Part shown: one piece after another, positions 8,899-17,860 of the stretch
Numbering within the stretch: the stretch's first letter is position 1
Layout of the letters: each line of letters starts with the position of its first letter
NCBI RefSeq assembly: GCF_014145455.1
Contig: NZ_JACIVB010000062.1
Coordinates: 1-64,000, forward strand
From: Limosilactobacillus rudii
Lineage (GTDB): Bacteria; Bacillota; Bacilli; Lactobacillales; Lactobacillaceae
Length of the DNA: 64,000 nt
Direction: 5' to 3'
Notes under the pieces: generated by a model
What the model was told of the DNA's origin: nothing
What the model saw: only the letters and a program-made list of their open reading frames with translations
Database searches by the model: none
Made by a program: the position numbers and the translations under genes

Positions 8899-9071
8899 CA
8901 TTTTACTCGGTATTTTTTATCAAAAGATTCAATTCATTTATTCTATTGGAATTTTTGCTGTTGCTGTTGAACGTGGAAATTCGTTGATATGGTAAGACTT
9001 TTGCGGGCAAATAATTATGTGAAGTATTTCATTACAAAAAATTACATAAGTAACGAAAATTGATAAATGCT

Positions 9072-9104
9072 GGTAACCCGCTCGTAACGCTAATCCTGTA
9101 TAGT
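9072..9104 (+). promoter_or_regulatory. WalR-like direct repeat and -10 element of the second apf gene
   Basis: GGTAAC-N5-CGTAAC (9072-9088) then, after exactly 10 nt, TATAGT (9099-9104). The arrangement copies that of the first apf gene although the surrounding bases have diverged, which argues for function. An upstream block (ATTACAAAAAATTAC near 9031-9045) is also conserved between the two. Confidence 0.55.
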
Positions 9105-9163
9105 AGATATCGTTGAAATGAGTTATTTGATTAATTAAGAGAAAAGGATGGATTGAATTTATA

Positions 9164-9865
9164 ATGAAGTTATCTAAGAAAGTAGCCAAGATTACAGCAG
9201 CGATTACTGGTGCCGTCGCATTAGGTACGGTTGCTACTGCAACAACTGCAAATGCCGACAGTGTATACACGGTACAAGCAGGTGACACCCTTTCTGGGAT
9301 TTCTTACAAATTAGGTCACGATCTAACTTTTGTAGATACATTAGCGAGTCATAATAATATCGCTGATAAAAACTTGATTTATGTTGGTCAACAATTAGTA
9401 ATCAAGGATGACGGTGAAGTAGCTCCTGCAACTCAAGAGCAAGTTGCTACACTACCAGCTGCTAATGTTGCTTCATCAGCAGATACACAAACGCAAGCTG
9501 CAACTGAAGCACCAGTGGCAACTCAAACACCACAAACACAGACTGCTCAACAGCAGGCACCTGTTCAAACACAGACTGTACAACAACAATCAACAAACCA
9601 ACAATCAGCTACGACAACTAACTACAGTTCCAGCGTTAGTGGTAATGATGCATCAGCTAAGGCGTGGATTGCTGCTCGTGAATCTGGTGGTAACTACAGC
9701 GCCCGTAATGGTCAATACGTAGGTAAATACCAATTATCAGCATCATACTTAAATGGTGATTACTCAGAAGCAAACCAAGAACGAGTAGCCGACCAATACG
9801 TAGCGAGCCGTTATGGTTCATGGAGTGCTGCCCAATCATTCTGGCAATCACACGGTTGGTACTAA
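9164..9865 (+). CDS. Secreted LysM protein with Apf C-terminal domain, copy 2
   Basis: A 233-residue secreted wall protein with the same plan as copy 1: signal peptide (1-31), LysM (about 34-78), a shorter Gln/Thr-rich linker, and the 72-residue Apf domain. The signal/LysM half differs from copy 1 at many silent sites, but the 3' end (9614-9874) differs from 6682-6942 at only four bases, including three bases of shared linker and the start of the 3' UTR. ATG 9164 follows GAAAAGGATGG. It is a monocistronic gene with its own terminator at 9907-9942. Confidence 0.88.
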   Translation: MKLSKKVAKITAAITGAVALGTVATATTANADSVYTVQAGDTLSGISYKLGHDLTFVDTLASHNNIADKNLIYVGQQLVIKDDGEVAPATQEQVATLPAANVASSADTQTQAATEAPVATQTPQTQTAQQQAPVQTQTVQQQSTNQQSATTTNYSSSVSGNDASAKAWIAARESGGNYSARNGQYVGKYQLSASYLNGDYSEANQERVADQYVASRYGSWSAAQSFWQSHGWY

Positions 9866-9906
9866 AATTTAATTAAGATAGATAATCAACAAACTTCAAA
9901 CATATT

Positions 9907-9942
9907 AAAGCGCTTAGTCTCATATGATGGCTAGGCGCTTTT
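9907..9942 (+). terminator. Intrinsic terminator after apf copy 2
   Basis: AAAGCGCTTAG pairs with CTAGGCGCTTT (one G-U), followed by TTATT. Confidence 0.85.
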
Positions 9943-10103
9943 ATTCGTTATTTATATAAGTTTGTGAAACTTTGATGGTTATTGATAGTCCTTCTGTAAG
10001 TAATTGCAATTTACATAATCATAAAAATATTCATTTAATATATATTAAAATATTGGCTTTAATAATAAAACGCTTCTTATACGTAGGGAATTACCCAATT
10101 ATG

Positions 10104-10119
10104 ATGAAACCGTTTAAAT
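10104..10119 (+). promoter_or_regulatory. cre-like site upstream of preT
   Basis: ATGAAACCGTTTAAAT fits the CcpA consensus WTGNAANCGNWNNCWW with one mismatch (A for the second conserved C). It lies about 85 bp before the preT start. The remaining spacer (9943-10184) is AT-rich without other recognisable elements. Confidence 0.35.
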
Positions 10120-10200
10120 TGTATTATTAAAATGTAGAAAGTGACATTTATCACTAAGTTGTAGATTAACTAATGGCGCGAACTAGAGGAGGTTGTCTTG

Positions 10201-11442
10201 ATGACTTCAAAGTATGAAACAGAACCAAAGGGGTACACAATGACGACGGTAATGCAAGAAGCAGCTCGTTGTCTCCTATGCCATGATGCCCCATGTTCTC
10301 AAGCATGTCCGGCACACACAAATCCAGCTAAATTTATTCGGAGTGTTCGTTTCCGTAATATTAAGGGGGCGGCAGAAACAATTCGTGAAAATAATGCCTT
10401 GGGTTCTATCTGTGCTCGGGTTTGTCCTACTGAACGATATTGTGAAAAGGCATGTACCCGTGCAAAGATTGATGGACCTATTGATATCGGTGGAATTCAG
10501 CGTTACGTTACTGATATGGAACGTAAGCTTAACATGAAAATTCTTAAAGCTGGTGAGCCAAATGGAATGAGTGTTGCGATTGTCGGAAGTGGTCCTTCTG
10601 CATTACAGGCAGCGACAACGCTCTTACAAAAGGGATATGCCGTTGATATCTATGAAAAGAATGCTAAGGCCGGTGGATATTTGACATACGGAATTCCTGA
10701 ATATCGTCTTCCTCAAGAAATTGTTGATTATGAAGTACAACGGATTCTTGACTTGGGTGCTCACATTACGTATAACACAACAGTTGGTAAGGATATTTCA
10801 ATGGATAACCTTAAGGCAAATCATAATGCCGTAATTGTTGCTATTGGGACAAGCAAAGCTAAAATGCTGCCAATGTTTGAACATAATATTTGTACAGAAT
10901 CAGCTATTTCATTCCTTGCCCGTGCAAAGGAAAACAACGGAAAACTTGATGATCTTCCAAAGAATGTCCTTGTTATTGGTGGTGGGGATGTTGCAATGGA
11001 CGTTGTCACAACCCTCAAGAAGCTAGATGTTCCTTATGTTACTGATGTTGTATACGAACAATTTGATGAATTTAAGGCTTCAAAGAAAGAATTAGCCGGA
11101 GCACAAGCAATGGGTGTAACAATTGTTGATGGTTATGTTCCAAAAGAAGTTCATCAAAATCGGGCAACATTTAAGCACCGTAAAATTGACAGTGAATTAA
11201 CGATTACCGCGGATAAGATTATTTTAGCGGTGGGACAAAAAGCCGATGCTGAAGGCTTAGATCTTGATTTACAACATAATGAAATTCCATTCCGGGAAGC
11301 ACGGTTCCGGACAAAGGATCCGAAGGTATTTGCTACCGGTGATATTGTTGATGGTGACAAGACCGTTGTTGTAGCTGTCCAAAAAGGAAAAGAAGTTGCC
11401 GAAGAGATTGACCGCTTGTTAGGAGGACAAGAAAATGATTAA
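10201..11442 (+). CDS. preT: PreT-like NAD(P)-dependent oxidoreductase subunit (glutamate synthase small-subunit family)
   Basis: A 413-residue flavin/iron-sulfur electron-input subunit. The N-terminus has the two Cys clusters of this family ([14 protein letters not shown] and CARVCP with CEKAC) for 4Fe-4S centres. A Rossmann FAD site ([14 protein letters not shown], residues about 122-135), a second nucleotide-binding site ([12 protein letters not shown]) and the C-terminal [11 protein letters not shown] motif follow. ATG 10201 has a strong AGAGGAGG RBS 8 nt upstream; TTG 10198 is less likely. It overlaps preA by 8 nt, implying translational coupling. In E. coli PreTA reduces uracil/thymine with NADH. 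Confidence 0.85.
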   Translation: MTSKYETEPKGYTMTTVMQEAARCLLCHDAPCSQACPAHTNPAKFIRSVRFRNIKGAAETIRENNALGSICARVCPTERYCEKACTRAKIDGPIDIGGIQRYVTDMERKLNMKILKAGEPNGMSVAIVGSGPSALQAATTLLQKGYAVDIYEKNAKAGGYLTYGIPEYRLPQEIVDYEVQRILDLGAHITYNTTVGKDISMDNLKANHNAVIVAIGTSKAKMLPMFEHNICTESAISFLARAKENNGKLDDLPKNVLVIGGGDVAMDVVTTLKKLDVPYVTDVVYEQFDEFKASKKELAGAQAMGVTIVDGYVPKEVHQNRATFKHRKIDSELTITADKIILAVGQKADAEGLDLDLQHNEIPFREARFRTKDPKVFATGDIVDGDKTVVVAVQKGKEVAEEIDRLLGGQEND

Positions 11443-12733
11443 AAAAGACTTATCAGTTGACTTTTTAGGAGTTCATTTTGAGAACCCATTCTGCTTGTCA
11501 TCTTCACCAGTTGGCAATTGTTATGAGATGTGTAAAAACGCATATGATGCTGGGTGGGGTGGAATCGTTTATAAGACTCTTTCACCAGAACACTTTAAAA
11601 TTGATGAGGTTTCACCACGTTTTGATGAGTTGACAAAGGAAGATACTCCGTTTGTCGGCTTTAAGAACATGGAGCAATTATCCGAACACCCATTAGACCA
11701 AGATTTGGCTGATATGCGCCGGTTAAAAGAAGAGTACCCAGAAAAAGTTTTAATTGCCTCAATCATGGGTGAAACGCCAGAAGATTGGACTAATCTTGCT
11801 AAGCTCGTTACTGAAGCAGGCGCTGACATGATTGAACTTAATTTCTCATGCCCACAGATGACGTCTCATACAATGGGTTCTGACGTGGGAACTAATCCTG
11901 AATTATGTAAGAGTAATTGTGAAGCTGTTAAACGCGGAACTAGTTTACCTGTTCTTGCCAAAATGACACCAAATATTACTTCAATGGTTCCAGTTGTTAA
12001 GGCTTGCCTTGAAGGTGGTGCTGATGGATTCTCATCAATCAATACCGTTAAGTCGATTGTTGATGTTGATCTTAAGAAGAAAGTTGGGTTGCCCAACATT
12101 GATGGTAAGTCATCAGTATCAGGCCTTTCCGGTAAAGCTGTTAAGCCAATTGCATTGCGGTTCTTGCAACAGCTACGTTCAGCTGCTGGTCTAGAACAGT
12201 TACCTATTTCAGGAATTGGTGGTATTGAAACCTGGGAAGATGCAGCTGAATTCATCTTAATGGGGGCTACTACTCTTCAAGTAACTACTGCAATTATGCA
12301 ATACGGATACCGAATTATCGATGATTTGACTAATGGTTTGATGCACTACATGGAAGAACAACATGTTGATCATTTGCAAGACTTAGTTGGATTAGCAAAT
12401 AAGAATATTGTTCCGACTAACCAATTAAACCGTAACTATAAAGTTTATCCAAAGATTGATTGGGATAAGTGTATTGGTTGTGGCCGTTGCTTTGTATCAT
12501 GTCAAGATGGTGCTCACCAAGCTTTGACGTGGGATGATGATAAGCGCTTACCAGTTTTTGATAAGAGTAAGTGTGTTGGTTGTCAACTATGTGCATTAGT
12601 TTGTCCAGTAGGTGCAATTAAGCTTGGTGTCGTTGAAATGAAGCCGGGACGTAAGGGTAATCCAGATGAGATTGATGTTGGTTCACAACGTCTACATCGT
12701 TACCATCCAGCAACGGCAACACAAGAAAATTAA
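11435..12733 (+). CDS. preA: PreA-like dihydropyrimidine dehydrogenase catalytic subunit
   Basis: A 432-residue protein of the dihydroorotate/dihydropyrimidine dehydrogenase family. The FMN barrel occupies residues 1 to about 320 (ELNFSCPQM substrate/FMN motif; [12 protein letters not shown] phosphate-binding end). A two-cluster ferredoxin domain is at the C-terminus ([11 protein letters not shown] near 346, [12 protein letters not shown] near 380). It forms the catalytic partner of PreT, whose gene it overlaps. No dihydropyrimidinase or ureidopropionase gene is adjacent, so whether it breaks down pyrimidines or acts as a reductant sink is open. Confidence 0.87.
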   Translation: MIKKDLSVDFLGVHFENPFCLSSSPVGNCYEMCKNAYDAGWGGIVYKTLSPEHFKIDEVSPRFDELTKEDTPFVGFKNMEQLSEHPLDQDLADMRRLKEEYPEKVLIASIMGETPEDWTNLAKLVTEAGADMIELNFSCPQMTSHTMGSDVGTNPELCKSNCEAVKRGTSLPVLAKMTPNITSMVPVVKACLEGGADGFSSINTVKSIVDVDLKKKVGLPNIDGKSSVSGLSGKAVKPIALRFLQQLRSAAGLEQLPISGIGGIETWEDAAEFILMGATTLQVTTAIMQYGYRIIDDLTNGLMHYMEEQHVDHLQDLVGLANKNIVPTNQLNRNYKVYPKIDWDKCIGCGRCFVSCQDGAHQALTWDDDKRLPVFDKSKCVGCQLCALVCPVGAIKLGVVEMKPGRKGNPDEIDVGSQRLHRYHPATATQEN

Positions 12734-12738
12734 CTAAT

Positions 12739-12780
12739 AAAACTGCTGAAGAAAGGGATTTCCTTTCACCAGCAGTTTTT
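12739..12780. terminator. Bidirectional terminator between preA and the aldo/keto reductase
   Basis: AAAACTGCTG ... CAGCAGTTTTT, with an additional inner pairing GAAAGG/CCTTTC. It sits between convergent genes. Confidence 0.85.
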
Positions 12781-12782
12781 AT

Positions 12783-13631
12783 TTAGATTACGGCTAATGG
12801 TTGTTTATGGTTAGGAGATGGAAATGCTTGTTGAAGTTTGAGTATTTCTTCATCACTTAGTTCAATATTACCTGCTTCTACATTTTCTTTTGCGTGTTTC
12901 GGCGTTCCGCTCTTAGGGATTGCTAATACATTACCGATGCGGAGAACCCATGCGAGCATTATTTGTTCAACGGTAGCATGGTGGTTTGCAGCAATTTCTT
13001 TCAGTAACGAATTCGTTGTTAATTTACCCGAGATATTATCTCCTTGTGAAAGTGGTGAGTAGGCAATTAATGGAAGGTGGTGTTTTTTCATGAGAGGAAG
13101 TAAATCATATTCAATACCCCGTTCATCTAAATTATAAAGGTCTTCATTTGCAGCACAATTTTTACCGGCCTTTATCCTCCACATTTCTTCAAGGTCAGTA
13201 ACATCGAAGTTAGAAACACCCCATGCTTTAATCTTTCCTGCTTGTTTTACTCGTTCCAATTCATTAACTGTTTCAGCCAGTGGAATTCCACCCCGCCAAT
13301 GTAATAGGTATAAATCAAAATAGTCTGTGCCAACAGTTGTCAAACTTTGATCGAGGCTGTGCTCTAGTTTGATTTTACTTGCATTGGAGGGGAGAACCTT
13401 ATCGATAAGAAATAGTTTCTCACGGTTATAAGGTTTAATTGCAGCACCAACTAATTTTTCTGATCGGCCATCACCATACATTTCAGCGGTGTCAATCGCT
13501 CGTGCTCCAGCATCAATCGCAGTCTGAATGGCTTTAATTTCAGTTGAATAATTGGTAAGCGAATCTCCCATATGCCAAGTACCAATTCCAATTGCAGGCA
13601 TTGAAACATTATTAATTATGACATTTTTCAT
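12783..13631 (-). CDS. Aldo/keto reductase
   Basis: A 282-residue NAD(P)H-dependent TIM-barrel oxidoreductase. The catalytic tetrad is visible as Asp/Tyr in AIDTAEMYGDG, Lys in LFLIDKV and His in LYLLHWRG. The C-terminal cofactor motif is IPKSGTPKHAKEN. The AKR family reduces aldehydes or ketones; the exact substrate is not deducible. ATG 13631 has AAAGGAG 10 nt upstream; an in-frame TTG at 13634 has slightly better spacing, so the start may be one codon longer. Confidence 0.88.
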   Translation of the reverse strand: MKNVIINNVSMPAIGIGTWHMGDSLTNYSTEIKAIQTAIDAGARAIDTAEMYGDGRSEKLVGAAIKPYNREKLFLIDKVLPSNASKIKLEHSLDQSLTTVGTDYFDLYLLHWRGGIPLAETVNELERVKQAGKIKAWGVSNFDVTDLEEMWRIKAGKNCAANEDLYNLDERGIEYDLLPLMKKHHLPLIAYSPLSQGDNISGKLTTNSLLKEIAANHHATVEQIMLAWVLRIGNVLAIPKSGTPKHAKENVEAGNIELSDEEILKLQQAFPSPNHKQPLAVI

Positions 13632-13772
13632 CAAGTTCCAGCTCCTTTCGGGTAATTTGCCTACTACTATTATATTCGCTTTTAACGATGGTGACCTAGC
13701 ATATGGTTTGCTTTTTTTATGAAAGTGTTTAAGATAGAAAGTGAATCATGAGAAAGAAAGGAAGAGTTCGGT

Positions 13773-14204
13773 ATGGCTAATGAATTACAAAACCGTAATA
13801 ATTTTTTTGATAATCTGATGAATATGCGTAATTTGATGAACGATGATTTCTTCTCTGATTTAACTCCAGTTGCAAATCACATGAAGACAGATGTTGCGGA
13901 AAGTGACAAATCTTATACGGTTAAGATTGATATGCCGGGATTTGACAAAAAGGATATCCATATTAGTTATGCTAATGATATTTTAACAGTAACTGGTCGG
14001 CGTGATACCTTTGATGACGATAGTGATAAGGAAGGTAATATTTTACATAGTGAACGGCGTTACGGACAAATGAGCCGGCAATATCGTTTGCCTGATGCTG
14101 ACAGAAAGGCGATTAAAGCTCAATATACTAACGGTGTACTGACAATTACGCTACCGAAAAAGAGTGAAGAGCTTGACGACGATAGTCATATTGAAATTGA
14201 ATAA
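13773..14204 (+). CDS. Hsp20/alpha-crystallin family small heat-shock protein
   Basis: A 143-residue ATP-independent chaperone. The alpha-crystallin domain covers residues about 35-125 (DMPGFDKKDIHISYANDILTV, then YRLPDADRKAIKAQYTNGVLTITLPK, the conserved A-x-x-x-n-G-v-L motif). An acidic tail follows. The start is preceded by AAAGGAAGAG. I see neither a CIRCE nor a clear CtsR repeat in the 140-bp upstream gap. It is monocistronic with its own terminator. Confidence 0.92.
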   Translation: MANELQNRNNFFDNLMNMRNLMNDDFFSDLTPVANHMKTDVAESDKSYTVKIDMPGFDKKDIHISYANDILTVTGRRDTFDDDSDKEGNILHSERRYGQMSRQYRLPDADRKAIKAQYTNGVLTITLPKKSEELDDDSHIEIE

Positions 14205-14214
14205 ATAATTAACT

Positions 14215-14256
14215 AAGAGGGCTAGTGATGACAGTAATGTTGGCCCTCTTAATTTT
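14215..14256 (+). terminator. Terminator after hsp20
   Basis: AAGAGGGC pairs with GCCCTCTT across a 20-nt loop, followed by AATTTT. Confidence 0.8.
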
Positions 14257-14265
14257 GCCCTTCCC

Positions 14266-14294
14266 TTGAACATATGTTTGGACATGGGTATAAT
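14266..14294 (+). promoter_or_regulatory. Sigma-A promoter overlapped by a LexA (SOS) box
   Basis: TTGAAC (14266-14271), exactly 17 bp, TATAAT (14289-14294). A LexA/DinR box GAACATATGTTT (14268-14279; consensus GAAC-N4-GTTC with one mismatch) overlaps the -35, so LexA binding should block RNA polymerase until DNA damage. Confidence 0.85.
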
Positions 14295-14328
14295 AGAGTT
14301 ATTAATCAAGAATGAGGAGTAAACACTG

Positions 14329-15846
14329 ATGGCAATACAACCGACATATCTGGCTATTGATTTAAAGTCCTTTTATGCGTCAGTTGAGTGTGCAGAATAT
14401 GGATTGGACCCATTGGATGCCAATCTTGTTGTTGCTGATGAATCACGAACAACTAAAACAATCTGTTTAGCAGTTTCGCCTGCGCTAAAACAATTTGGCG
14501 TATCCGGTCGTGCGCGTTTATATAAGGTCATCCAGCGAATTGACCAACTAAATCGTGAACGAACTCTCAAAATGCCACATCATCGATTATCGGCTGTAAC
14601 GTCAATTTATCGACAAGAGCTGAAAAAGAATCCTGAATTTCGGGTTGGCTTTCGAATTGTAAAACCGCGGATGGGCTTTTATTTAAAGAAAAGCGCAGAG
14701 ATATATGAGATCTACTTGCGCTATTTACCGCCGGAAAAAATTCATGTGTACTCGATTGACGAAGTATTAATGGATGTAACCGATTATCTTGTTGAGCATC
14801 ATGTTAGTGCACGCGTCCTTGCTAAAGAAATTATTCAAACTATCAAGGCTGAGACTCAGATTACTGCTACTGCTGGTATTGGAACTAACCTTTTCTTGGC
14901 AAAAGTAGCGATGGATATTGTTGCAAAGCGAATTCCTGGTGATGAGGATGGGGTGCGAATTGCTCAAATGACGGAGTACTCGTTTCGTCGTTATCTGTGG
15001 GCGCACCAACCACTTACCGATTTTTGGCGTATTGGTCATGGTTATGCGCGACGGCTCAAAAAGCTGGGGCTAAATACAATGGGGGATATTGCACGTTGCT
15101 CGCTTGGCAAACTTTCTGATGAAATGAATGAAGAGGTTTTATATCGTGAGTTTGGTAAAAATGCTGAAATAATTATTGATCATGCGTGGGGGTATGAACC
15201 GACAACGATTGCAGATATTAAAAATTATCATTCGTCAGATCATGGGATTTATTCAGGACAGGTTCTTACTCGTCCTTATAATTTTGCAGAAACGCGGTTA
15301 ATTGTTAAGGAAATGGTTAATTCGTTAGCTCTTCAATTAACAAAACAGGGGATGATGACAGATCAGATTGGTCTTTTTTTGTCATACGATATTTCAAATG
15401 TCACTAGAGAAGAGTACCAAGGAAGTTTAGTAAACGATTTTTATGGACGACGTATCCCTAAACCGATGCACGCAACAATCGCACTGCCGTTGCCGACTGC
15501 TTCAGCTACCGAATTGATGGCTTACTTTATGCAGCTCTATGATACGAGAACTAATCGGCAATTGACGACCCGCAAAATTACAGTAATTGCAAATCATTTA
15601 CTTTCTCCGGCAGCTGCTCAGCAGGAATCTTATAGTGAACAATTAGATTTGTTTATGGATACGAAGACACACCAACAAAGTCATTACGTGAAGCAAGCAA
15701 CAGAGCAAAAAGACCAGCAACTACAGAAATTAGTTCTTGGATTACAACAAGATTTTGGCAAAAATGTAATTATCAGGGCAGCAGATTTAAAAAAGAGTGC
15801 GACCTTAGTTGAAAGAAATAAACAGATTGGAGGACATCAAGCTTAA
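14329..15846 (+). CDS. Y-family translesion DNA polymerase (UmuC/UvrX type)
   Basis: A 505-residue SOS polymerase that can copy damaged DNA. The catalytic carboxylates are in LAIDLKSFYASVE (residues about 8-20) and YSIDEVLMDVT (near 145). The helix-hairpin-helix thumb (AGIGTNLFLAKVAMD) and the little-finger region follow. It resembles UvrX/YqjW of B. subtilis, and mobile-element UmuC proteins, more than DinB in length. The LexA-box promoter and the downstream yolD-like gene (overlap TAATG) support an SOS operon. Confidence 0.9.
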   Translation: MAIQPTYLAIDLKSFYASVECAEYGLDPLDANLVVADESRTTKTICLAVSPALKQFGVSGRARLYKVIQRIDQLNRERTLKMPHHRLSAVTSIYRQELKKNPEFRVGFRIVKPRMGFYLKKSAEIYEIYLRYLPPEKIHVYSIDEVLMDVTDYLVEHHVSARVLAKEIIQTIKAETQITATAGIGTNLFLAKVAMDIVAKRIPGDEDGVRIAQMTEYSFRRYLWAHQPLTDFWRIGHGYARRLKKLGLNTMGDIARCSLGKLSDEMNEEVLYREFGKNAEIIIDHAWGYEPTTIADIKNYHSSDHGIYSGQVLTRPYNFAETRLIVKEMVNSLALQLTKQGMMTDQIGLFLSYDISNVTREEYQGSLVNDFYGRRIPKPMHATIALPLPTASATELMAYFMQLYDTRTNRQLTTRKITVIANHLLSPAAAQQESYSEQLDLFMDTKTHQQSHYVKQATEQKDQQLQKLVLGLQQDFGKNVIIRAADLKKSATLVERNKQIGGHQA

Positions 15847-16274
15847 TGGAAAATAAAGAGCAAATTGAAGAAGCATTGTTTAGTGATACATCATCTTATC
15901 GTGATATTATGAATTGTTCCCGTCCCCAATCATCAGCTCATTTACCAATGCCGCGTGAAGATCGCGCCGCACAATTTGCTCCTTTTGCTGCTTTGACGGG
16001 ATATCACAAGCTATTGAATGAAATAGCGGATAAGTACCAGCATAAGAATTATCCATCGGTTGATATAGCTTATCGCGTGCAGGTACAATTAGCTAAGATT
16101 AGGCATCAAAAACCATTTCCAATCTTAAAAGTTGAATATTTTAATGGCCAAACAGGATTTTATGAAGAATATACCGGAAAGTTAAAACAAATTAATCATC
16201 ATACTCATAAATTACTATTTGAAGATGGACGAGCAATTGTTATCCAAAATATTCGCAAAATTCAGCAAAAATAA
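15846..16274 (+). CDS. YolD-like protein
   Basis: A 142-residue YolD-family protein with the typical N-terminal stretch MPREDRAAQFAPFAALTGY and a C-terminal small beta barrel. YolD proteins accompany Y-family polymerases in Firmicutes and are thought to act as UmuD-like partners; a direct function here is inferred. The start codon overlaps the polymerase stop codon by one base, so the two are translationally coupled and SOS-regulated together. Confidence 0.88.
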   Translation: MENKEQIEEALFSDTSSYRDIMNCSRPQSSAHLPMPREDRAAQFAPFAALTGYHKLLNEIADKYQHKNYPSVDIAYRVQVQLAKIRHQKPFPILKVEYFNGQTGFYEEYTGKLKQINHHTHKLLFEDGRAIVIQNIRKIQQK

Positions 16275-16275
16275 A

Positions 16276-16325
16276 AAAGTCGTTAACGTTTATAGCCGAC
16301 AGGCAATGACACGTTAGCGACCTTT
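16276..16325. terminator. Terminator of the SOS operon (bidirectional)
   Basis: AAGTCGTTAACGT pairs with ACGTTAGCGACCTT with one mismatch, between convergent genes. Confidence 0.8.
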
Positions 16326-16328
16326 AAG

Positions 16329-16853
16329 TTAGAATGCTTGAATAATCTTCATAATTCCAAAAACAATCAAGAAAGTTGAAACTAACCATACAACAGTAAT
16401 CGCAGAAAGCAATGGACTGAAGAGTAGGATAATTCCTAAAATCAGACTGATTATTGCGAGAATAATAATAAACCAGTAATATCCCCGATGAAATTCTTTG
16501 AAGAACTTAGCGCTAAGCAGTTCTGTAATTGAATCAAGGATAAACCAAATTGCAAAGATAATAGCGATGAATAGCACACCAAAGCTTGGTTGGAAGAGGA
16601 AGATAATTCCTAAAATAATATCCAATATTGCAGAGAAAATTAACCAACCAGAAGCTTCTTGAAGTAGCTGACTAATGCGTTGTCGGAACCATAATTCATA
16701 AATACCACGAAAAATAAATGCGACTCCAGCAACAATTGCTAGAAAGCGCAAGGTACGATCTGGACGATTAAAAGAAGCAATTCCAGCAATTAAAAATAGA
16801 ATTCCGACAATCAAACTAAACCAGTCAAAGCCTTTCTTAGTTTCCTCGAACAT
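16329..16853 (-). CDS. HdeD/DUF308 family membrane protein
   Basis: A 174-residue protein with about six closely spaced TM segments in three hairpin repeats (SLIVGILFLIAGIASF, AILDIILGIIFLF, IILAIISLILGIILLF). This is the pattern of the HdeD acid-resistance family. Start ATG 16853 is chosen because GGGAGG lies upstream. An open frame continues 56 codons further but runs through non-coding spacer and a terminator. Its role in stress is family knowledge, not shown here. Confidence 0.78.
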   Translation of the reverse strand: MFEETKKGFDWFSLIVGILFLIAGIASFNRPDRTLRFLAIVAGVAFIFRGIYELWFRQRISQLLQEASGWLIFSAILDIILGIIFLFQPSFGVLFIAIIFAIWFILDSITELLSAKFFKEFHRGYYWFIIILAIISLILGIILLFSPLLSAITVVWLVSTFLIVFGIMKIIQAF

Positions 16854-16924
16854 CGTAAAACCTCCCTTTAATATAAAATCATTAATATCATAGTTCAATT
16901 GAAGTAATAACACAAGCAAAGATA

Positions 16925-16962
16925 AAAGCCATAGACTAAGACTGTTTCTTAACCTATGGCTT
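16925..16962 (-). terminator. Terminator of the vanZ-like/small-ORF unit
   Basis: AAGCCATAG pairs with CTATGGCTT; reading on the minus strand it is followed by TTTTATCTTTG. It separates the VanZ/small-protein unit from the HdeD gene. Confidence 0.7.
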
Positions 16963-16980
16963 ATGATATTTCCCGGGAAA

Positions 16981-17148
16981 TTAAAGGTGTTCCTTAATTC
17001 CGTTGGGAAAATCTTTATCAATCTCTTTTAAGATTGGTAATAATGAATTGACATATTCATGATATGCTTCAATTGGTTTTAAGTCTTTTACCCGTGATTG
17101 AAGGATAGTAAGTGCAATATCATGTGCCCGTTGTTCGTTTGTAATCAT
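16981..17148 (-). CDS. Small hypothetical protein (55 aa)
   Basis: An open frame of 55 residues (MITNEQRAHDIAL ... KEHL) too short for usual length cut-offs. ATG 17148 has AGGTGG 6-8 nt upstream, inside the end of the vanZ-like gene; the gap to that gene's stop is 11 nt. The sequence is soluble, mostly helical and charged, with no signal or TM. RBS, coding-like composition, tight spacing and a following terminator support a real second gene of the unit. Function unknown. Confidence 0.75.
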   Translation of the reverse strand: MITNEQRAHDIALTILQSRVKDLKPIEAYHEYVNSLLPILKEIDKDFPNGIKEHL

Positions 17149-17159
17149 CTTCTACCACC

Positions 17160-17726
17160 TCAGTTATTCAGTTTATCAGATTTCCCGCCAATCAGCATGA
17201 ATTGTTTAATGATATGGTGAAAAACTGTTTGATCTAGCATAATCATTACTGCAAAGCCAATTGTAGTTCCTAATGTGTTGCTAATCAAATCATCCACATC
17301 GGCGACACGACCAATATGAAAAAGCAAATCACAAACAAATTGGTTGCTTTCAATAAAAAAGCTAAATAAGAAACCATATAAAATAGCGTGGGTAAACGGC
17401 ATTTGATGATTAATTAAATAAAGATAAATGCCAAAGGGAACTGTCATGATGACGTTAAGAAAAAATTCTTCGCTTAATCCTTGTAGGGGAATAATGTTGA
17501 ATGGAGCACCATGAAAATAGAATAACAACTTATTTGCAGAGTTAAAATTAAACATGGTAGGAGTAAGGCATAGCCAGTCAATTGCAGTTAAGTAAATAAA
17601 CAGTGTTGTAATTGTGAAGTGCTGGCTCTTTGAAGAAAAACGTTCCCATAAATGGTTATGGGTAATTAGGATTGTTCCTGCAAAGAAATAAATAAAAAAT
17701 GGAATCCAATGAATTAAAGCTCGCAA
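17160..17726 (-). CDS. VanZ-family membrane protein
   Basis: A 188-residue protein with about five TM segments and the VanZ-like features: an N-terminal hydrophobic helix, NIIPLQGL and NVIMTVPFG, then VADVDDLISNTLGTTIGF with the conserved D-D-x-x-x-N. VanZ-like proteins include teicoplanin-resistance factors, but most are uncharacterised. The start is TTG 17726 with GAGGAG 8 nt upstream; no ATG fits. Confidence 0.82.
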   Translation of the reverse strand: MRALIHWIPFFIYFFAGTILITHNHLWERFSSKSQHFTITTLFIYLTAIDWLCLTPTMFNFNSANKLLFYFHGAPFNIIPLQGLSEEFFLNVIMTVPFGIYLYLINHQMPFTHAILYGFLFSFFIESNQFVCDLLFHIGRVADVDDLISNTLGTTIGFAVMIMLDQTVFHHIIKQFMLIGGKSDKLNN

Positions 17727-17860
17727 TGTTAATTCTCCTCATAAGAAAAATGGTGTACAATTAATTTTCAATGTTATATATCATAGTTGATTTTGGAACT
17801 AATGGCTAGTAATGTAATAAGCTATTAAGAAATCTTCAACTATTAGGGAGAATAAGTATC

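Noticed and set aside
13635-13772. CtsR or CIRCE operator before hsp20
   Set aside because: No repeat of the GGTCAAA type and no CIRCE inverted repeat is present.
16854-17021. N-terminal extension of the HdeD-like protein by 56 residues
   Set aside because: The extension runs through a terminator hairpin and spacer; ATG 16853 has a strong ribosome site.
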